Source: Erythroxylum novogranatense
Taxonomy: Eukaryota; Streptophyta; Magnoliopsida; Malpighiales; Erythroxylaceae
Length of the DNA stretch: 64,000 bases
Direction: 5' to 3'
Assembly (NCBI GenBank): GCA_029891385.1
Contig: CM057230.1
Span: forward strand, 39,899,858 to 39,963,857
Shown: piece by piece, positions 22,362 to 34,297 of the stretch
How the letters are laid out: every line of letters starts with the position of its first letter
Position numbering within the stretch: position 1 is the stretch's first letter
The notes under the pieces: generated by a model
Told to the model about the DNA's origin: nothing
The model's database searches: none
Seen by the model: the letters and a program-made list of their open reading frames with translations, nothing else
Position numbers and translations under genes: made by a program

Positions 22362-23393
22362 TGCAACATCCCACTACCATAAGGCAAATACCCAAATACC
22401 CGAAGGACATTTAAGTACATACCTTATGATAATGGTATGTTGGAAAAAAAACAAATCCAACTTACACATGGCATCATCTAACATACTCCAAAGTCACTAA
22501 ATTTTAAAAGTGATTCATTCCATTCATTCATAATTTCCACCAAACAATATTTACAAAACCTTAAACAAATTCTAGCAAAACTATAAAAATAATGCTAGAT
22601 GTACTTTTGGTGTCAGTTGACAGACCTCTGAGCCATTTCTCTGTCCAAAAGATTCCTTAAATCCTGACTAAGGAACTAAGTCTCCTATCTCGTACCTGAA
22701 AAGCCACATTGCAATTTTTGATGAGTTTTGCAAACTCAATGAGTGAACCATCATTAATGAATTCACTGGATCATATACACACATCACATAACACACAAAT
22801 ATTCATTCTAACATACAATTATTATTTAAAAACTCGCACAATATGGTATAACATTTAATGATTGCAAAATAAATCATATATAACAAATACATATGCATAT
22901 GAGACTCATATTCATTCTTATTGTTGTGACTAAATGCCTATCACATATTTATACAAATACTGGCCTATAAGGCCTAGTCAGAATAGAATCACGGAGCATA
23001 GCTCTACATGCACACACATATATCACGGAACAAAGCTTTACGTGGAAGCGCTTCATACTAGCAACTCAAGTCACAATGCCTTTATCTGAACATACATTTT
23101 TATGAAATGCATCAAATACTGAATATCGCATAGAAGGTAATCACATATGATGCTTAAACAAAACTCATAATCATCGGATCGACATTCAACTTTCTTTGAA
23201 AATTAACATAACATTCAGAATTCTATAGCAATCAAAACCGCAATCAAAGCACTTTCAATACATTCCCAAATATTGATCTCCTCGGACAATTAAAGTCTAG
23301 AATTCATAAACAAATTGCAAACAGTTTAATAATGTTGGAAGTTTAAACAAATCAAATCAAATCAATCATAGGAAATCATCTAGGTTGACTCAC

Positions 23394-23459
23394 AATATGC
23401 TCCAATAAGCTATTGCCTGAATGTTCTAGGAATGTCTGACTGGTGTCCGATGTGCTCCT
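23394..23459 (-). other. Putative 66-nt leader exon of LTR C
   Basis: The sense strand begins AGGAGCACATCGG after GTATATTTTAG and ends GCATATT before GTGAGTCAACC. In the other LTR of C the same exon is split by insertion of element B at 36636. The size and flanking signals match those of the other families. Confidence 0.45.
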
Positions 23460-24906
23460 CTAAAATATACAAATTTTTTTTACAAATATCACTTTTTTTC
23501 ACAAATGCACAAGTGTTCTTTTATGCATATCAATGTATGGAAAGTATGCACAATGTATGTTCAATGACAATTTCGAGGTACAATATTGCGATCCTTATCA
23601 ACAAGTCATTCAGATATCAAAGCCCTCATTAATACCATGTATATTTACAATTGGATCGAAACAAAGCAATGTTAAACAATTTCATAACTTCATTGACCAC
23701 TTCAGAATTTTCCTTTAATACATATACGAATCAACTTTCCATACTAAATCTGATAAGGTAAATGACCAAATTAGGCAAAACTTCCTTCTGTAAAGTTTTT
23801 CTCCAATGTCTCAAATTTCTATTGTCATCAAAATCATTCAATTTGATTCAATGTACGAAGAGATATACTCAAAATGCTTTAGATTGTTCTTAAGCTTCAG
23901 CAGAATTCTTACCTCAACTTCCAACCAAAGTTTGAAAATCCTACAGACTGAATTAAAACTCCATTTCCTATAAAAGTTGTATTCCTATGTCTCTAGTTTA
24001 CGCCAAATTAAAAATCATCCCATTTAGATAACTACAGAGAAAGTTATGGTCAAAATACTAAAGTATGTTCAAACTGTAAAGGATGAGACTTCGCCGCGAC
24101 GAGAACAAAACAGATGGCTGCGGCGAACCCTCCAAAAACCAAATCTTCTTAGGAATTTTGGAAAGATTGCCGTGAAGAACTCAAGAGTTTTTTCGCGGTG
24201 AAATAAAAAAAGTTGGCCATGACGAACTTTCACGAAGACTCGTCTTCTCCACTTTCCAGATTTTAAACGCAGATTTCACTTTCTCACACTATAATAATTT
24301 CTCATTTCTCTCCATTCTTGACGTTTATTCTCACATGAATTAACTCAGATAACACTCAAAACAATTCTTCTAACTCATTTTTAGCTTATTAACAAACATA
24401 ATTTAAAATCCAAGATTCACACTTAAACATCAACTTCACTTCTATAGATAAACAACGGGCACAATGTATGTATGCACCATTTCGACTTTTCTTAAAACCT
24501 GAATAGAGTATATACATATCTTCCAATCTAGAGTCCATTCAACACCATTTTAAACAATTATTAACTCTCAAATTAATGATCTAATCTATTTAACACCGAA
24601 ACCAAACTTCTCAATCCCATGTATACATGTATATTCCTACACCATAAAATATCATTACTTACTTGTTTCAGCTTTTATTTCCAACAATACGAATAACTCA
24701 CAGACAACCATCAAGAGCAACTCAATGATCGGTGAATGAACAACCCAAGCAGAAATTCTTCATATGCTCAAAAACTATCGTAACTCTTCCTAGTGTTTTT
24801 TTTTTCAAAACATAAAATACGTGGGTTCTTTGCATGTCATACATTTGTCACCACTAGCAGTCTGCGTGTCACCATAGATACAAATCATTTGTCACAATTA
24901 TAGGAT

Positions 24907-24916
24907 GCCACGTGTC
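24907..24916. promoter_or_regulatory. G-box / ABRE-like site in LTR C U3
   Basis: GCCACGTGTC is found here and again in the right LTR at 49656-49665. CACGTG cores with these flanks bind plant bZIP and bHLH factors (abscisic acid and light response). It lies upstream of the predicted leader of C. Binding is an inference; a 10-bp match can occur by chance. Confidence 0.4.
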
Positions 24917-25189
24917 ACACCATAATTGGCCAATAAATCTTTTTTTTTCTAAATTTCACAAAAAATACCAAAATATCCCAAATAATACCAAAATTGTCAA
25001 AAACACATTTTAATCATATTTACTAACTCAATTATACCAAAAAATGTCAAAGAATGCATGTATAATCATATGAATGTGCAAAAATGTGTGTGTCATAATT
25101 AATTTATGCATGATGTGCATCTTCCTAATTTCTTAAAAATTTCTCAAAATTCACAATTCTAGCTCTAACATGAGTGACGGGATGTTACA

Positions 25190-26153
25190 ACTCTCCCCTC
25201 CTAACAAAAATTTCGTCGTCGAAATTCTTACCTGAAGGGCCAAATAGGTAGGGGTATTGATTCCTTATGTGCTCCTCCATTTCCCATGTGGCTTCTTCAC
25301 TCAAATGATTCTTCCAAAGGACTTTTACCATTGGGATCATTCGGTTCCTCAGTTGCTTATTCTGATAGCCAATTATCTTTACAAGTTCTTCAATATAACT
25401 CAGATTACTAAAGACTTCAATCTCCTGAGTCTGTATCACATGAGCTAGATCTGACCGATATCGTCTAAGCATACTCACATGGAACACATTATTTATCTGA
25501 GCCATTTTCGAAGGTAAGGCTAACTTATAAGCCAATGGTCCAATTCTTTCAATTGTCTCATATGGACCAATATACCTCAGACTTAATTTCGCCTTCTTGC
25601 CAAATCTCAACACACCTCGCCATGGTGATACCCTCATAAATACTTTGTCACCAACCTGATACTCCATATCTTGCCTGTGTTGATCCACATAGGTTTTCTA
25701 TCTATCTTGTGCCATTTTAATTTTGCTACGAATCAATTTCACCTTATCAACCGTATCCTGAATCAACTCTGGGCCTTCAACAATTAGTAGACCCTCTTCA
25801 TCCCAATATAAAGGGGAACGACACTTCTTGCCGTACAATGCCTCGTATGGAGCCATACCAATAATGCTGTGATACTAATTATTGTAGGCAAATTCAATCA
25901 AAGTTATATATTTATCCCATACTCCTTGAACCTCTCGAACACAAGCTCTGAACATATCCTCGACAGTCTTGATCGTTCTCTCACTCTGACCATCTGTTTA
26001 AGGATGAAAGGCTTTACTGAAGTTCAGTTTGGTACCCAAGGTTGTCTGTAGACTACCCCAAAATCTTGAGGTAAATCTAGGATCCCTGTCCAATACTATG
26101 GACACTGGAACCCCGTGTAACCTCACAACTTCATCCATATATTGCCGAGCTAA
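25190..26153 (-). pseudogene. Element C integrase core and C-terminal region with chromodomain-like tail
   Basis: On the minus strand the core continues through LDRDPRF, FHP*TDGQSERT and IEFAYNN to the C-terminal domain: MEYQVGDKVFMRVSPWRGVLRFGKKAKLSLRYIGPYE, LAYKLALPSKM and NVFHVSMLRRY. After it come RNRMIPMVKVLWKNHLSEEATWEMEEHIRNQYPYLF and NFDDEIF, the type of tail that marks chromoviruses. In life the tail may steer integration to heterochromatin. A stop replaces the Q of the HPQTDG segment, and several others lie upstream. The polypurine tract follows directly. Confidence 0.88.
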
Positions 26154-26528
26154 CTAATCTAATGAATAATTCTCCCTCACTGGTAAGAAATGAGCCGATT
26201 TGGTCAGTTTATCCACAATGAACCAAATGACATCATGTTGCCTCGAAGTCTTAGGCAAACCCATAATGAAATTCATCGTGATTCGTTCCCATTTCCACTC
26301 CGAAATAGGTAACGAATGTAATTTCCCTATTGGAGCTTGATGCTCAGCCTTGACCTGTTGACAAATTATACACTTAGAAATGAATTCTATTACTTGCTTT
26401 TTCATACCAGGCCACCAGTAATGCTGTTTCAGCATGTTATACATCTTGGTAGTACCAGGATGCATAGCATAAGCTGCTAAATGTGCTTCCTTTAAAATCT
26501 CTTTCCTCAGATTATCAACATTTGGCAC
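26154..26528 (-). pseudogene. Element C integrase zinc-binding domain and start of core
   Basis: A 124-residue open stretch shows the HHCC module (EAHLAAYAMHPGTTKMY, then WWPGMKKQVIEFISKCIICQQVK) and the core start ERITMNFIMGLP. The first catalytic aspartate, normally in a T-M-D-F context, is an asparagine here. TKSAHFLPV follows. A stop ends the frame at 26154, where the core continues in the next fragment. With the first core aspartate gone, strand transfer activity would be lost. Confidence 0.9.
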
Positions 26529-26919
26529 ATATAATCTTTATTTTAACCTTAAGGTATCATCTCTCACTTCAAACTCAAAACCTGGATTCATTTTCAACTT
26601 CTCAATTAGCTTCACTAAATATGGATCTCTGCTCTAAGCCTCTTTAATTCGTTCAAGCAAAACAGGTCTCAACTTCAAGGTAGTTATCAATGTATCATTT
26701 GACTCCAAATTCAAATCAACATTTAATGCTCTCAACTGAACTAGGTAGGTAACCTTGGTAACTGCACTTATGCCACACTATTAAATTATTTCCTACCCAA
26801 TGCATCAACTACAACATCAACTTTGTCAGGATGATACTTAATTTTACAATCGTAATCTTTCAACAATTCTAAACATCTCCTCTGTCTCATATTTAATTCC
26901 TTCTAGCTCAATAGATATT
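26529..26919 (-). pseudogene. Element C RNase H to integrase linker, degraded
   Basis: About 390 bases link the RNase H and integrase fragments. A C-terminal RNase H echo (DALGRK-like VVDALGRK) lies near 26800 and a VLLERIKEA-type linker near 26645, but frameshifts and stops break it. It belongs to the same ancestral pol frame. Confidence 0.6.
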
Positions 26920-27261
26920 TCAAACTTTTATGATCAATGAACACCTGAAATGTCTCTCTATAACGATAGTGTCTCCAAATTTCAAAGCAAATACTACTGC
27001 AACAAGTTCCAGATCATGAAGTGGATAATTAAATTCATGAGACCTCAATTGTCTCAATGCATATGCTATTACTTTACCATGTTGCATTAGTACACATCCT
27101 AAACGCTGATGTGATGCATCGTTGTACACAACATAACCTCCAGAACCAGAAAAAATAGTTAACACTGGTGCCGTAGTTAACCGATTCTTAATCTCCTCAA
27201 AACTCCTCTGGCAATCATCACTCCCTCTAAAAGGCACATTCTTTCTCAGAAGTTTTATCAA
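26920..27261 (-). pseudogene. Element C RNase H
   Basis: The frame holds [69 protein letters not shown] and then an out-of-frame end ([11 protein letters not shown]), so an indel lies near 26965. The first acidic residue (NDAS) and the DLEL glutamate are present. It follows the RT thumb. Confidence 0.88.
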
Positions 27262-27982
27262 AGGGATGAAATTAGTGAAAACCCCTTGACAAACCTTCTG
27301 TAATACCCAGCTAATCCAAGAAAACTCCGAATCTCAGACACATTCTTCGAAGCCTCCCACTTCATTACTGTTTCAATTTTCTTTTGGTCCACCTGAATGC
27401 CTTGTCCAGACGCTATGTGACCCAAAAATACTACTTGATCAAGCTAAAATTCACACTTAGTGAACTTAACATATAACTATTTTTCTCTCATTGTTTGAAG
27501 AACCAATCTCAAATGTGTCACATGATCTTCTCTACACTTTGAGTACACCAAAATTCCATCAATAAAAACAATCACATAATGATCTAAGTAAGGTTGAAAT
27601 ACCTTATTCATCAATACCATAAATGATACCTTATTCATCAATACCATAAATGATGCCGGAGCATTAGTCAAACTAAACGGCATAACCAAAAACTCAAAGT
27701 GCCCATATCTAGTTCTAAATGCACTCTTGGGAACATCCGCCTCAGCTATCTTCAGTTGGTAATATCTCGATCTCAAATCTAACTTTGTGAACACCTAAGC
27801 TCCTTGTAACTGATAAAAAAAATCATCAATCCTCGGCAACAGATATTTATTCTTAATTGTTATCCAATTCAACTGTCGTAATCAATGCACAATCTCAGGG
27901 TTCCATCTTTTTTCTTCATAAAAAATATCGGAGCTCCCCAAGATGACACACTAGGCTTGATGGATCCCTTATCTAACAACTC
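27262..27982 (-). pseudogene. Element C reverse transcriptase palm and thumb
   Basis: The main open part is 27477-27794: [43 protein letters not shown], then [13 protein letters not shown]. The catalytic box is F-I-D-G where F-I-D-D is expected, so one metal-binding aspartate is lost. A 27-bp tandem duplication (unit at 27602-27628, repeated to about 27655) doubles SFMVLMNKV. The connection to RNase H at 27262-27476 and the upstream fingers are broken by stops. Confidence 0.88.
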
Positions 27983-28591
27983 TTATAACTCAGTTTTCAA
28001 TTCCTTCAGTTCAATAGGTGCCATCCTATATGGACGAATTGATATAAGAGCGATACCTGGAACAATATCAATAGTGAACTCCGTCTCCTTATCTGTGGGT
28101 AATCCCAGTAGTTCAATCGGAAATACATCCATAAATTTTTTAACGATTGGAATATCCTGAATGGTTGGTTCATTCCGAGTATCCACCACGTGGGCCAGAT
28201 AAGCCTCACATCCACGTTGGATCAATCTCAAAGCACTCAGAGATGAAATTAGTCAGGCTGGCACTACCTGACTAACTCCTTGAAACACCACTCTCGGCTA
28301 ATTATGGGATTCAAGCACTACCTCCTTAGAAAAAAAATGCATCACTGCCCTATGAGTAGTGAGCCAATCTATGCCTAAGATGAGGTTTATCTCTCTCAAC
28401 TGCAATATGATCAAATCAGCTTCTAATTCTACCTAATCAATCCAAATTATACACCTCTTACATACTTCACCAATCACTATTGTGCTACCCACTGGAGTGC
28501 TCACTACTAACCCACATTTTAGTATCTCTTGGTCACAATGCAATCTAGATGCCAAATGCAGGGTGATGAATGAATGAGTAGATCCTAGATC
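27983..28591 (-). pseudogene. Element C RT start and protease C-terminal half
   Basis: At 27983-28231 the minus strand reads MRLIQRGCEAYLAHVVDT, then KKFMDVFPIELLGLPTDKETEFTIDIVPG and YRMAPIELKELK, the canonical start of gypsy RT. Above it, up to 28591, lie protease pieces: GSTHSFITLHLASRL beside the D insertion, and LNLILGIDWL-type text. Solo LTR D splits the active site: aspartate and leucine are on one side and GSTHSF on the other, with GATC(C/T) duplicated (sense). Confidence 0.83.
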
Positions 28592-29379
28592 TGTTAGGAC
28601 TTGATTGTGGACCTGGACCCCAACCGTAGAACGGAAACCTAAATGGAAATAGAAAGCGAAACAAAGAGGACAAAAGCAAAAGAACGGACCTCAAAAATTA
28701 TAAACTGGAAACAAATCCAAAGCGGAATCGAAGGAAAGGATAAAACGAACGAACGGATTTACAAAACCTCAGAATCAAAGAAACCAAAACGATTTAATCA
28801 AACTTATGGGTAATTTCCGACATCCGAGAAATGCAAAAACTTAGGAAGACTAGCGTTGGAAAACCATAAGACAATCGGTCTAAACCAATCCAATCCAGTA
28901 TAAATTTTTTTTCTTTCTTTTTCATTCTTTATTCAATCTCATACAAAGCAATTTCAATTTTTCATTTGGAAAAATTCTCCCTCAATCAAAAACTTAATTC
29001 ATATAGCTTCCTAATCATGCATATCTCCATCCCATCTTTAAAAAAATTTATTCTTATTTTTCTTTTTGCCAATAGACACTTAATGCACATATCCATAGAT
29101 CCACAATTCATACACAATAGGCACTTCAATACTTCAGCTCAAATATCACAATTCATCGGACCTCCTGTCCGGAATCCCATCATAATCAAACGCATTTATC
29201 AAGGTTATTAAAACCGGACCGGACCGGACGGTCCGACCGGAATTTGGCCGAACCGGCCAGTTGACCGGTTCGGTTTTAATGAATAACCTTTCAATAACAA
29301 AACCGGCCGGTTTATCAGAGAACCGGCCGGTTTTCGTAGGAACCGGTTATAGAATAACCGGGATCATTCTTTTTCGGGT

Positions 29380-29810
29380 GGGTTTATTGCAAGTTCAAGG
29401 CTTCATCAACGAGACCAGGTCGACGAGTTAGTCGCAGATTCGGTGGGTTTGAAGAAACTGTGATAAGTCAAAATGAAATTGTTGATTCTGGAATGCCAGG
29501 GGAACTTAGAGAAGAGAGAGCGTCGGTTGATAAGGATGAGAAGAATAATGAAGAAAAGAAAGAACGAGAAATCGAGATCCAGGAGATTTCTCGAACTGAA
29601 GGCACCGTAATAAAGAGTATTATAGATTAATACATATATATACATACAGGTGAAGCTTGCAGTGAGGCTCATGAACGGAGGAACCATAGGGAAGGTAGTC
29701 TTCGATATTGGGTCAATCCAGGTCGAGTTCGGAGCTAGAAGTGTTGAGTTTAATCGACCGCCATTTTTTCTCGTGGTCAAACGCCTTTGCTTGTTGTGCT
29801 GCTAGAATTA
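29380..29810 (+). other. Possible captured gene fragment inside the hAT element
   Basis: Between the CCGG-rich ends lies about 430 bp of balanced composition. It includes a splice-like site (TACATACAG before GTGAAGCTTGCAGTG) and a short frame VKLAVRLMNGGTIGKVV on the plus strand. An opposite-strand frame of 124 codons (29406-29780) looks spurious. I could not identify a source gene. Non-autonomous DNA transposons often carry gene fragments, so capture is a possibility, not a conclusion. Confidence 0.3.
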
Positions 29811-30029
29811 GAGAGAGACAAGCCGGAAGCTGGTGACTTGTGCTGTTAGGTTGGGGACACCCGATTCGAGTCGACACTCGATGTTATGATGTCTTGCACA
29901 GATGTAAGAAATAGAAAAGAAAACTAAATGACCCTTTTACGCATACCAAAGCACCACCCAATCTGAAAAGCAATGCCTTTGAAATAATGTAAATTAAATC
30001 TAGATTGAATGGACTATTAAGTATTAAGT

Positions 30030-30420
30030 ATTAACTTAAAAAATGTTTTTTAGTTAAGAATGGACTATTAGAGTTACATTAGGATGGAATTTAGTTATAC
30101 ACTTAGAGTTACATTAGGATGGAATTTGGTTATACATTAGGATGAAATTTAGTTAGAATGGACTATTAGAGTTACTTCTCTCTGGTATTGTAGAGGTTTG
30201 TAACATTTAGAATTCTATTTTATATTAATTTCTATAATATTTAGAACTTTATTTTATATCAATTTATGGTAGTGATAAATTTTATAATATTTGGAACTAT
30301 ATTTTATATCAATTTTGTAACATTTAGAACTTTATTTCATATCAATTTACGTAACATTTAAACCTCTATTTCATTTCAATTTCGTAATATTTAGAACTCT
30401 ATTTCGTATCAATTTCGGCT
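30030..30420. repeat. Short tandem repeats in the hAT right half
   Basis: Two kinds occur. The first is two to three copies of AGAGTTACATTAGGATGGAATTT(A/G)GTTATACA at 30065-30170. The second is about five copies of a 38-48 bp unit containing AACTCTATTTTATATCAATTT at 30195-30415. Both are diverged. Confidence 0.75.
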
Positions 30421-31043
30421 TTGATAGTTCAGTTTTATATACTCTTTCAACTATTCAATTTGTTGATCTAAAGTAGCAACTTCCTTCGTAAATACAATTT
30501 TCTCTTAAATGTTATTTTAAGTTTTATATTGGACTCATATTTATTTATTTTTAGTTCATTAGATAATAATAAACATTGGTGTATTTTTCATTTCAATAAA
30601 ATATTTTATTTTTATTTATTCTTATAAAAATTTCATATTATTTATTATATTCCGGTTTGATGGCGGTTCACTACCGGTTGAACCTCTAAACCTTAAACCT
30701 TTCCTTCGACCGGTTCGATTTCCGGTCCGGTTTTTAAAACATTGGCATTTATATACCTATAACACTTCAATAATTCTCAATCAATAATCAGAATCATCAG
30801 ACCTCCTGTCCAGAACCCATATTACATTCAATCACATTCATCCATATCCAAGTCACATTCATATCTCAATTCAATACACAAATTCATAATTCGTACTCAT
30901 CATGAAATAAATGCTTACAAAATTTTAATGGCATTCCAAGCCATATACAAACCAATACCAAAATCCAAATTACTCAGAATACAAGATATGCAAAAATCGA
31001 TCAAATGCCTTGACTTTCTTTGATCCGATCCCCTGCTCGATAC

Positions 31044-31879
31044 CTGGAGACGGGGATGAAAGGGGGGTGAGCTTTACAGCTCATGGATAACATGTTTATA
31101 ACATGACAAATAAGAAAAAATTTCACAGTAAAAATTTGGCAAAATGCTTATTTCACAAACTTTTCAACTTTTCAAAACATTCATAATCAATTTCGAAAAT
31201 TTCACGGTTGAAAACCTCAATTGCTCATTTCTAAAAAATTCTTAAATTTTCAAACTTCATGAACCTTTTCAAATCATGTAAATCTCCATTTCTTTCAAAA
31301 TTCATGAACAATTTTCAAATCATGTAATGCATCACAGTATAACACACATAAGCACATAACATATTAGAATTTGGTTTGGATCACCCGTAAATGTAAGCAT
31401 CGCACATTCCCACGCGCAGAAATGTAACGCATTACACCTTTCCGTTTATCGGTCCGGTATAGCCGTGAACTTATGGGAGTCCTTAACGGAGCTCCAATGC
31501 TACTAGCGGGCAGGCGGGCGAAGCCTAGACAAGTGCACTTGACCCTCTTATGGGACCTAACCAAACCCACATAACAGCTAATTCATACTTGAAAACAGAT
31601 TTGCCCGAAGGCACATTTCGAAAATTCAGTCTTTCATATCATGTGATTTTTCATACCAATGTCATTCACAATATCAATTAAAATTCACATAACAATATTT
31701 CAATCACACAAAGAATGCAACAATTTCGAAACAATCAAACAGTCATTCAATTGCATCAATTTATTCAAAACCATGAATTTAACCATTCGAAAAACAATAA
31801 TTTGAAAACCCTTTTACTTTCTTGATTTTTCGAAAACACATACATAGCTTATAATTCAAATTATAAACATGGTACCCAC
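31044..31879 (-). other. Putative intron 2 of LTR D leader
   Basis: The sense strand shows AATGAG|GTGGGTACCATG at 31879 and CCGTCTCCAG|GTATCGAG at 31044 (836 nt). F has the same pair at 53681 and 54672. A 72-nt exon candidate (31880-31951) would precede it, with a weaker acceptor GAATCAG|GG. Both D and F keep these sites although the text between them is diverged. Confidence 0.42.
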
Positions 31880-32109
31880 CTCATTTCCATGCTTGAAACT
31901 TGTTCAAAGCCTTAATTTCTCAATTGCTTCTCTTAATTTCCTCAAAATTCCCTGATTCATAATCATCCAAAATTAAACATCACATAAGTCATAATCACCA
32001 AAATTAAACTTAGAAATCACAATCCCATTTAATTCTTAAGCTAAATAAACCAAAATCTCTTTAAAAATTCGAAGATCAAAATCTCAATCTTACCTTATTC
32101 TTCACCCAA

Positions 32110-32330
32110 ATTCGGATTTTCTTCGCTCATAATGGAACTCTCATCTTCCTCCACCTTTTTCTCTCTTGAATCATCTCTAAAATCTTTCTTGAAAACCCAT
32201 AAAAATCGAACCCTATCTTCTTTTCTTCTTTCTCCTTTCTTTCCACCGAAAGCTCTCCCTCTTCTCTCTTCTTTCTTCTTTCTTTTCTTTCTAACTTAAA
32301 CAAATTTGTGCTTCTCCTCTTCTTAAACGA
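32110..32330 (-). promoter_or_regulatory. CT/GA-rich putative leader of LTR D
   Basis: The plus strand is a run of TTCTTC and CTCTCC text, so the sense strand is GA-rich. It ends at a donor-like AATAAG|GTAAGATT at 32093. H (7650-7810) and B (37360-37480) have CT-rich sense leaders, and E (56465-56545) and G (61985-62065) have GA-rich ones, all just before a donor-like site. A frame of 68 codons here is a by-product of the low complexity. Confidence 0.35.
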
Positions 32331-33164
32331 CAACCCACTCTTCCTGCATTTAATGAATGCAAAATGACCATTATGCCCTTACATATATGCCTTAAAACTT
32401 AAAACCTTAAGTGTTCTTCCAAGTTTGCCCCTAAAATTCATTTTAATTCATGCTTACTTTAGGACATTTTTCAAACCATCAAATTGAAGGAATTTGCTAA
32501 AACTTCCTTCTAGAGAAATGTTCCTCATTGTCTCAATTTCATAACGTCACCAAAATCATTTAATTCGGTTCACTACTCCAAAAGTTATACTCCAAACATT
32601 TCAGACTATTCTTATGCTAAAACATTTTCCTGAGATTTATTTCCATCCAAATATTGTTATCCTTAGAGAATAAATTGAAACTCAATTTCTTCAGGAATTT
32701 GTAACCTTATCTCTCTAGTTTAATCCAAATCAAGAATCACCTCATTTGGATGACTAGAGCAAAAGTTATAGCCAAAACACTTTCAGCTCTTATTAATCCA
32801 AGACTGAACATTAAACCCAACTTCAATTCAGAAATTTAAGGTCCTAGAGTTCGAATTAAAATTTAGTCCCTTATGATAACTTGTAATTCCATGTCCCTAG
32901 TTTATTTTTCAACAAGAATCAACTTAATTGGATCTCCACAGATCAAGATATCGCCAAAATAATGAACCATGTTCAGAACAATTTTTAACTCATTTTGATT
33001 AAATCAATCATCCTCAATTTAATCTAAAAAATCCACAATTTTCCATAGACAGATAGAGGGATGTCTTAGGAATCCAACGGTTTAAAATCAAGTCGATCGG
33101 AGGTCGGACGAAAACGTTATGGCCAAAAGAATGGAGAGAGGTTGCTCAAGAAAAATTCCAAATT

Positions 33165-33275
33165 GAAGCTCACACTCGCGAGTGGGCGAGGCGCTCGCCA
33201 GGGCGATCGAGTGGGAGCGACCGAGCGGGTCGCTCGCCAGGATGACTGAGCGCGACCGCTCGCCAGGGCGACCTT
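33165..33275 (-). repeat. CpG-rich patch in LTR D
   Basis: A run of CGCTCGCCAGGGCGA- and CTCGCGAGTGGGCGA-type text, with several short palindromes, about 110 bp long in an AT-rich LTR. It sits just before the conserved GTCCGACCTCCGATCGA block (sense, about 33110), exactly as the shorter CTCGCGAGGGCGA patch of F (53317-53355) sits before its own copy of that block. Confidence 0.8.
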
Positions 33276-34297
33276 CCAACTTCTAAAATTTATAACTTGT
33301 GACTCAGAACTCCAAAATTTTCAAATTTGGTATCAATGGAAAGATAAAAGAAAGCTCTACAATTTCCATGAAGGACTTAAAAACCAATTTCGTCTATAAA
33401 GGGGTTAACATCCCACTCAAAGTTTCTGTCCAATTTAAGTCTCCCTAAACAGTATCATAACTTCTAAAAATCATAACTTCGCATTCCGTGGTCCACAAAT
33501 TCCATACTTTACATCACTGGAAAGATAAAAACATAATCTAAAACTTTCAGGAAGAACTTAAAAGTAATTGCAACCTTTAACTAGGTCAATTTCTCAATCA
33601 AAGCTTCTGCCCAGAAATTTGTCATTCTATATCATATGCAATCTTCACAATTTCACATCTTTCAATTTCTACAATAAAAAATAACATATTATACATCATT
33701 GTAAAGCTTTGCAATTTCTCTATAACTTTCATGTAGACCATTTACTCCAATTCAAACCACATTAGTACAGAATTTTCTTCAAAACACAATACACACAAAT
33801 CTACACTTGTGAGCATTTTTGAAAATAAAGCAAAATAACCTAAATTTAAAAGATCATAACTTTCAATCTCAATATCAAAAAATATCATACTTTATGGCAA
33901 TAGAAAGCTCTCAACAGAAGCTAAAATTTCCATGCAGATCATTTTATCAAATTCTACCTGAATCATCTCAGAAAAATTCACAAAGATTTCAGCTTACAAA
34001 TTCACTTTCTACTACTATTCATCCCCAAAAAGTCAAACTTTCTTAATTCTCCAAATTCTCTCACTTTTACTATTTATTTCTTGCTTTTCAACTTCCATTT
34101 CAACCAACTCATTCACTTTAACTTCTATAATCTGTACAAATCTACTCAAATATCAAAGTCATCAAAACCAATCAATTATTTTCTCATCAAATTCCTTAAA
34201 GCACAAAGCATCTATAACACATTACATATACAAAAACACTCATTTCATACATTTAATATTTCTAAATTTCACTAAAAGATCGGGGTCCAACAGGATC

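Larger units (their letters stand above)
22362..25189 (-). repeat. Element C 3' LTR
   Basis: 2,828 bp, matching the right LTR (35533-36635 + 48187-49938) throughout with scattered changes. On the sense strand it carries a perfect G-box (24907-24916), a putative donor at 24662 (AACAA|GTAAGTAATG), a CpG-rich patch (about 24085-24240), a 66-nt putative exon (23394-23459), donor GTGAGTCAACC at 23393 and acceptor GCTTTTCAG|G at 22696. Confidence 0.92.
29200..30744. mobile_element. Non-autonomous hAT-type DNA transposon (1,545 bp)
   Basis: GCATTTAT is duplicated at 29192-29199 and 30745-30752, an 8-bp target duplication typical of hAT elements. The ends form inverted repeats: CAAGGTTATTAAAACCGG on the left and, as complement on the right, CAATGTTTTAAAAACCGG. 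Both subterminal regions are dense in AACCGG and CCGGTT (29215-29365 and 30650-30735), as expected of transposase-binding repeats. No transposase is encoded. The interior (29380-29800) is richer in GC than the rest and may be captured DNA. Orientation is not assigned. Confidence 0.9.
28592..34292 (-). mobile_element. Solo LTR D (about 4.15 kb) carrying a hAT insertion
   Basis: On the plus strand D starts TGTTAGGACTTGATTG and ends GGGGTCCAACA. It is flanked by AGATC (28587-28591) and GGATC (34293-34297), a target duplication with one mismatch. It is the same family as F: the sense end TCC..CCCAACCG.., the block CATGGTACCCACCTC (31870, complement of F at 53676) and CCTCCTGTCC repeats are shared. 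No primer-binding site or coding domain is present. D is longer than F because it holds extra ~180-bp modules and a CT-rich leader (32110-32330) that F lacks. Confidence 0.88.

Noticed and set aside
29406..29780. A 124-codon frame in the hAT element as transposase
   Set aside because: It has no hAT dimerisation or RNase H-like motif and is low in complexity.
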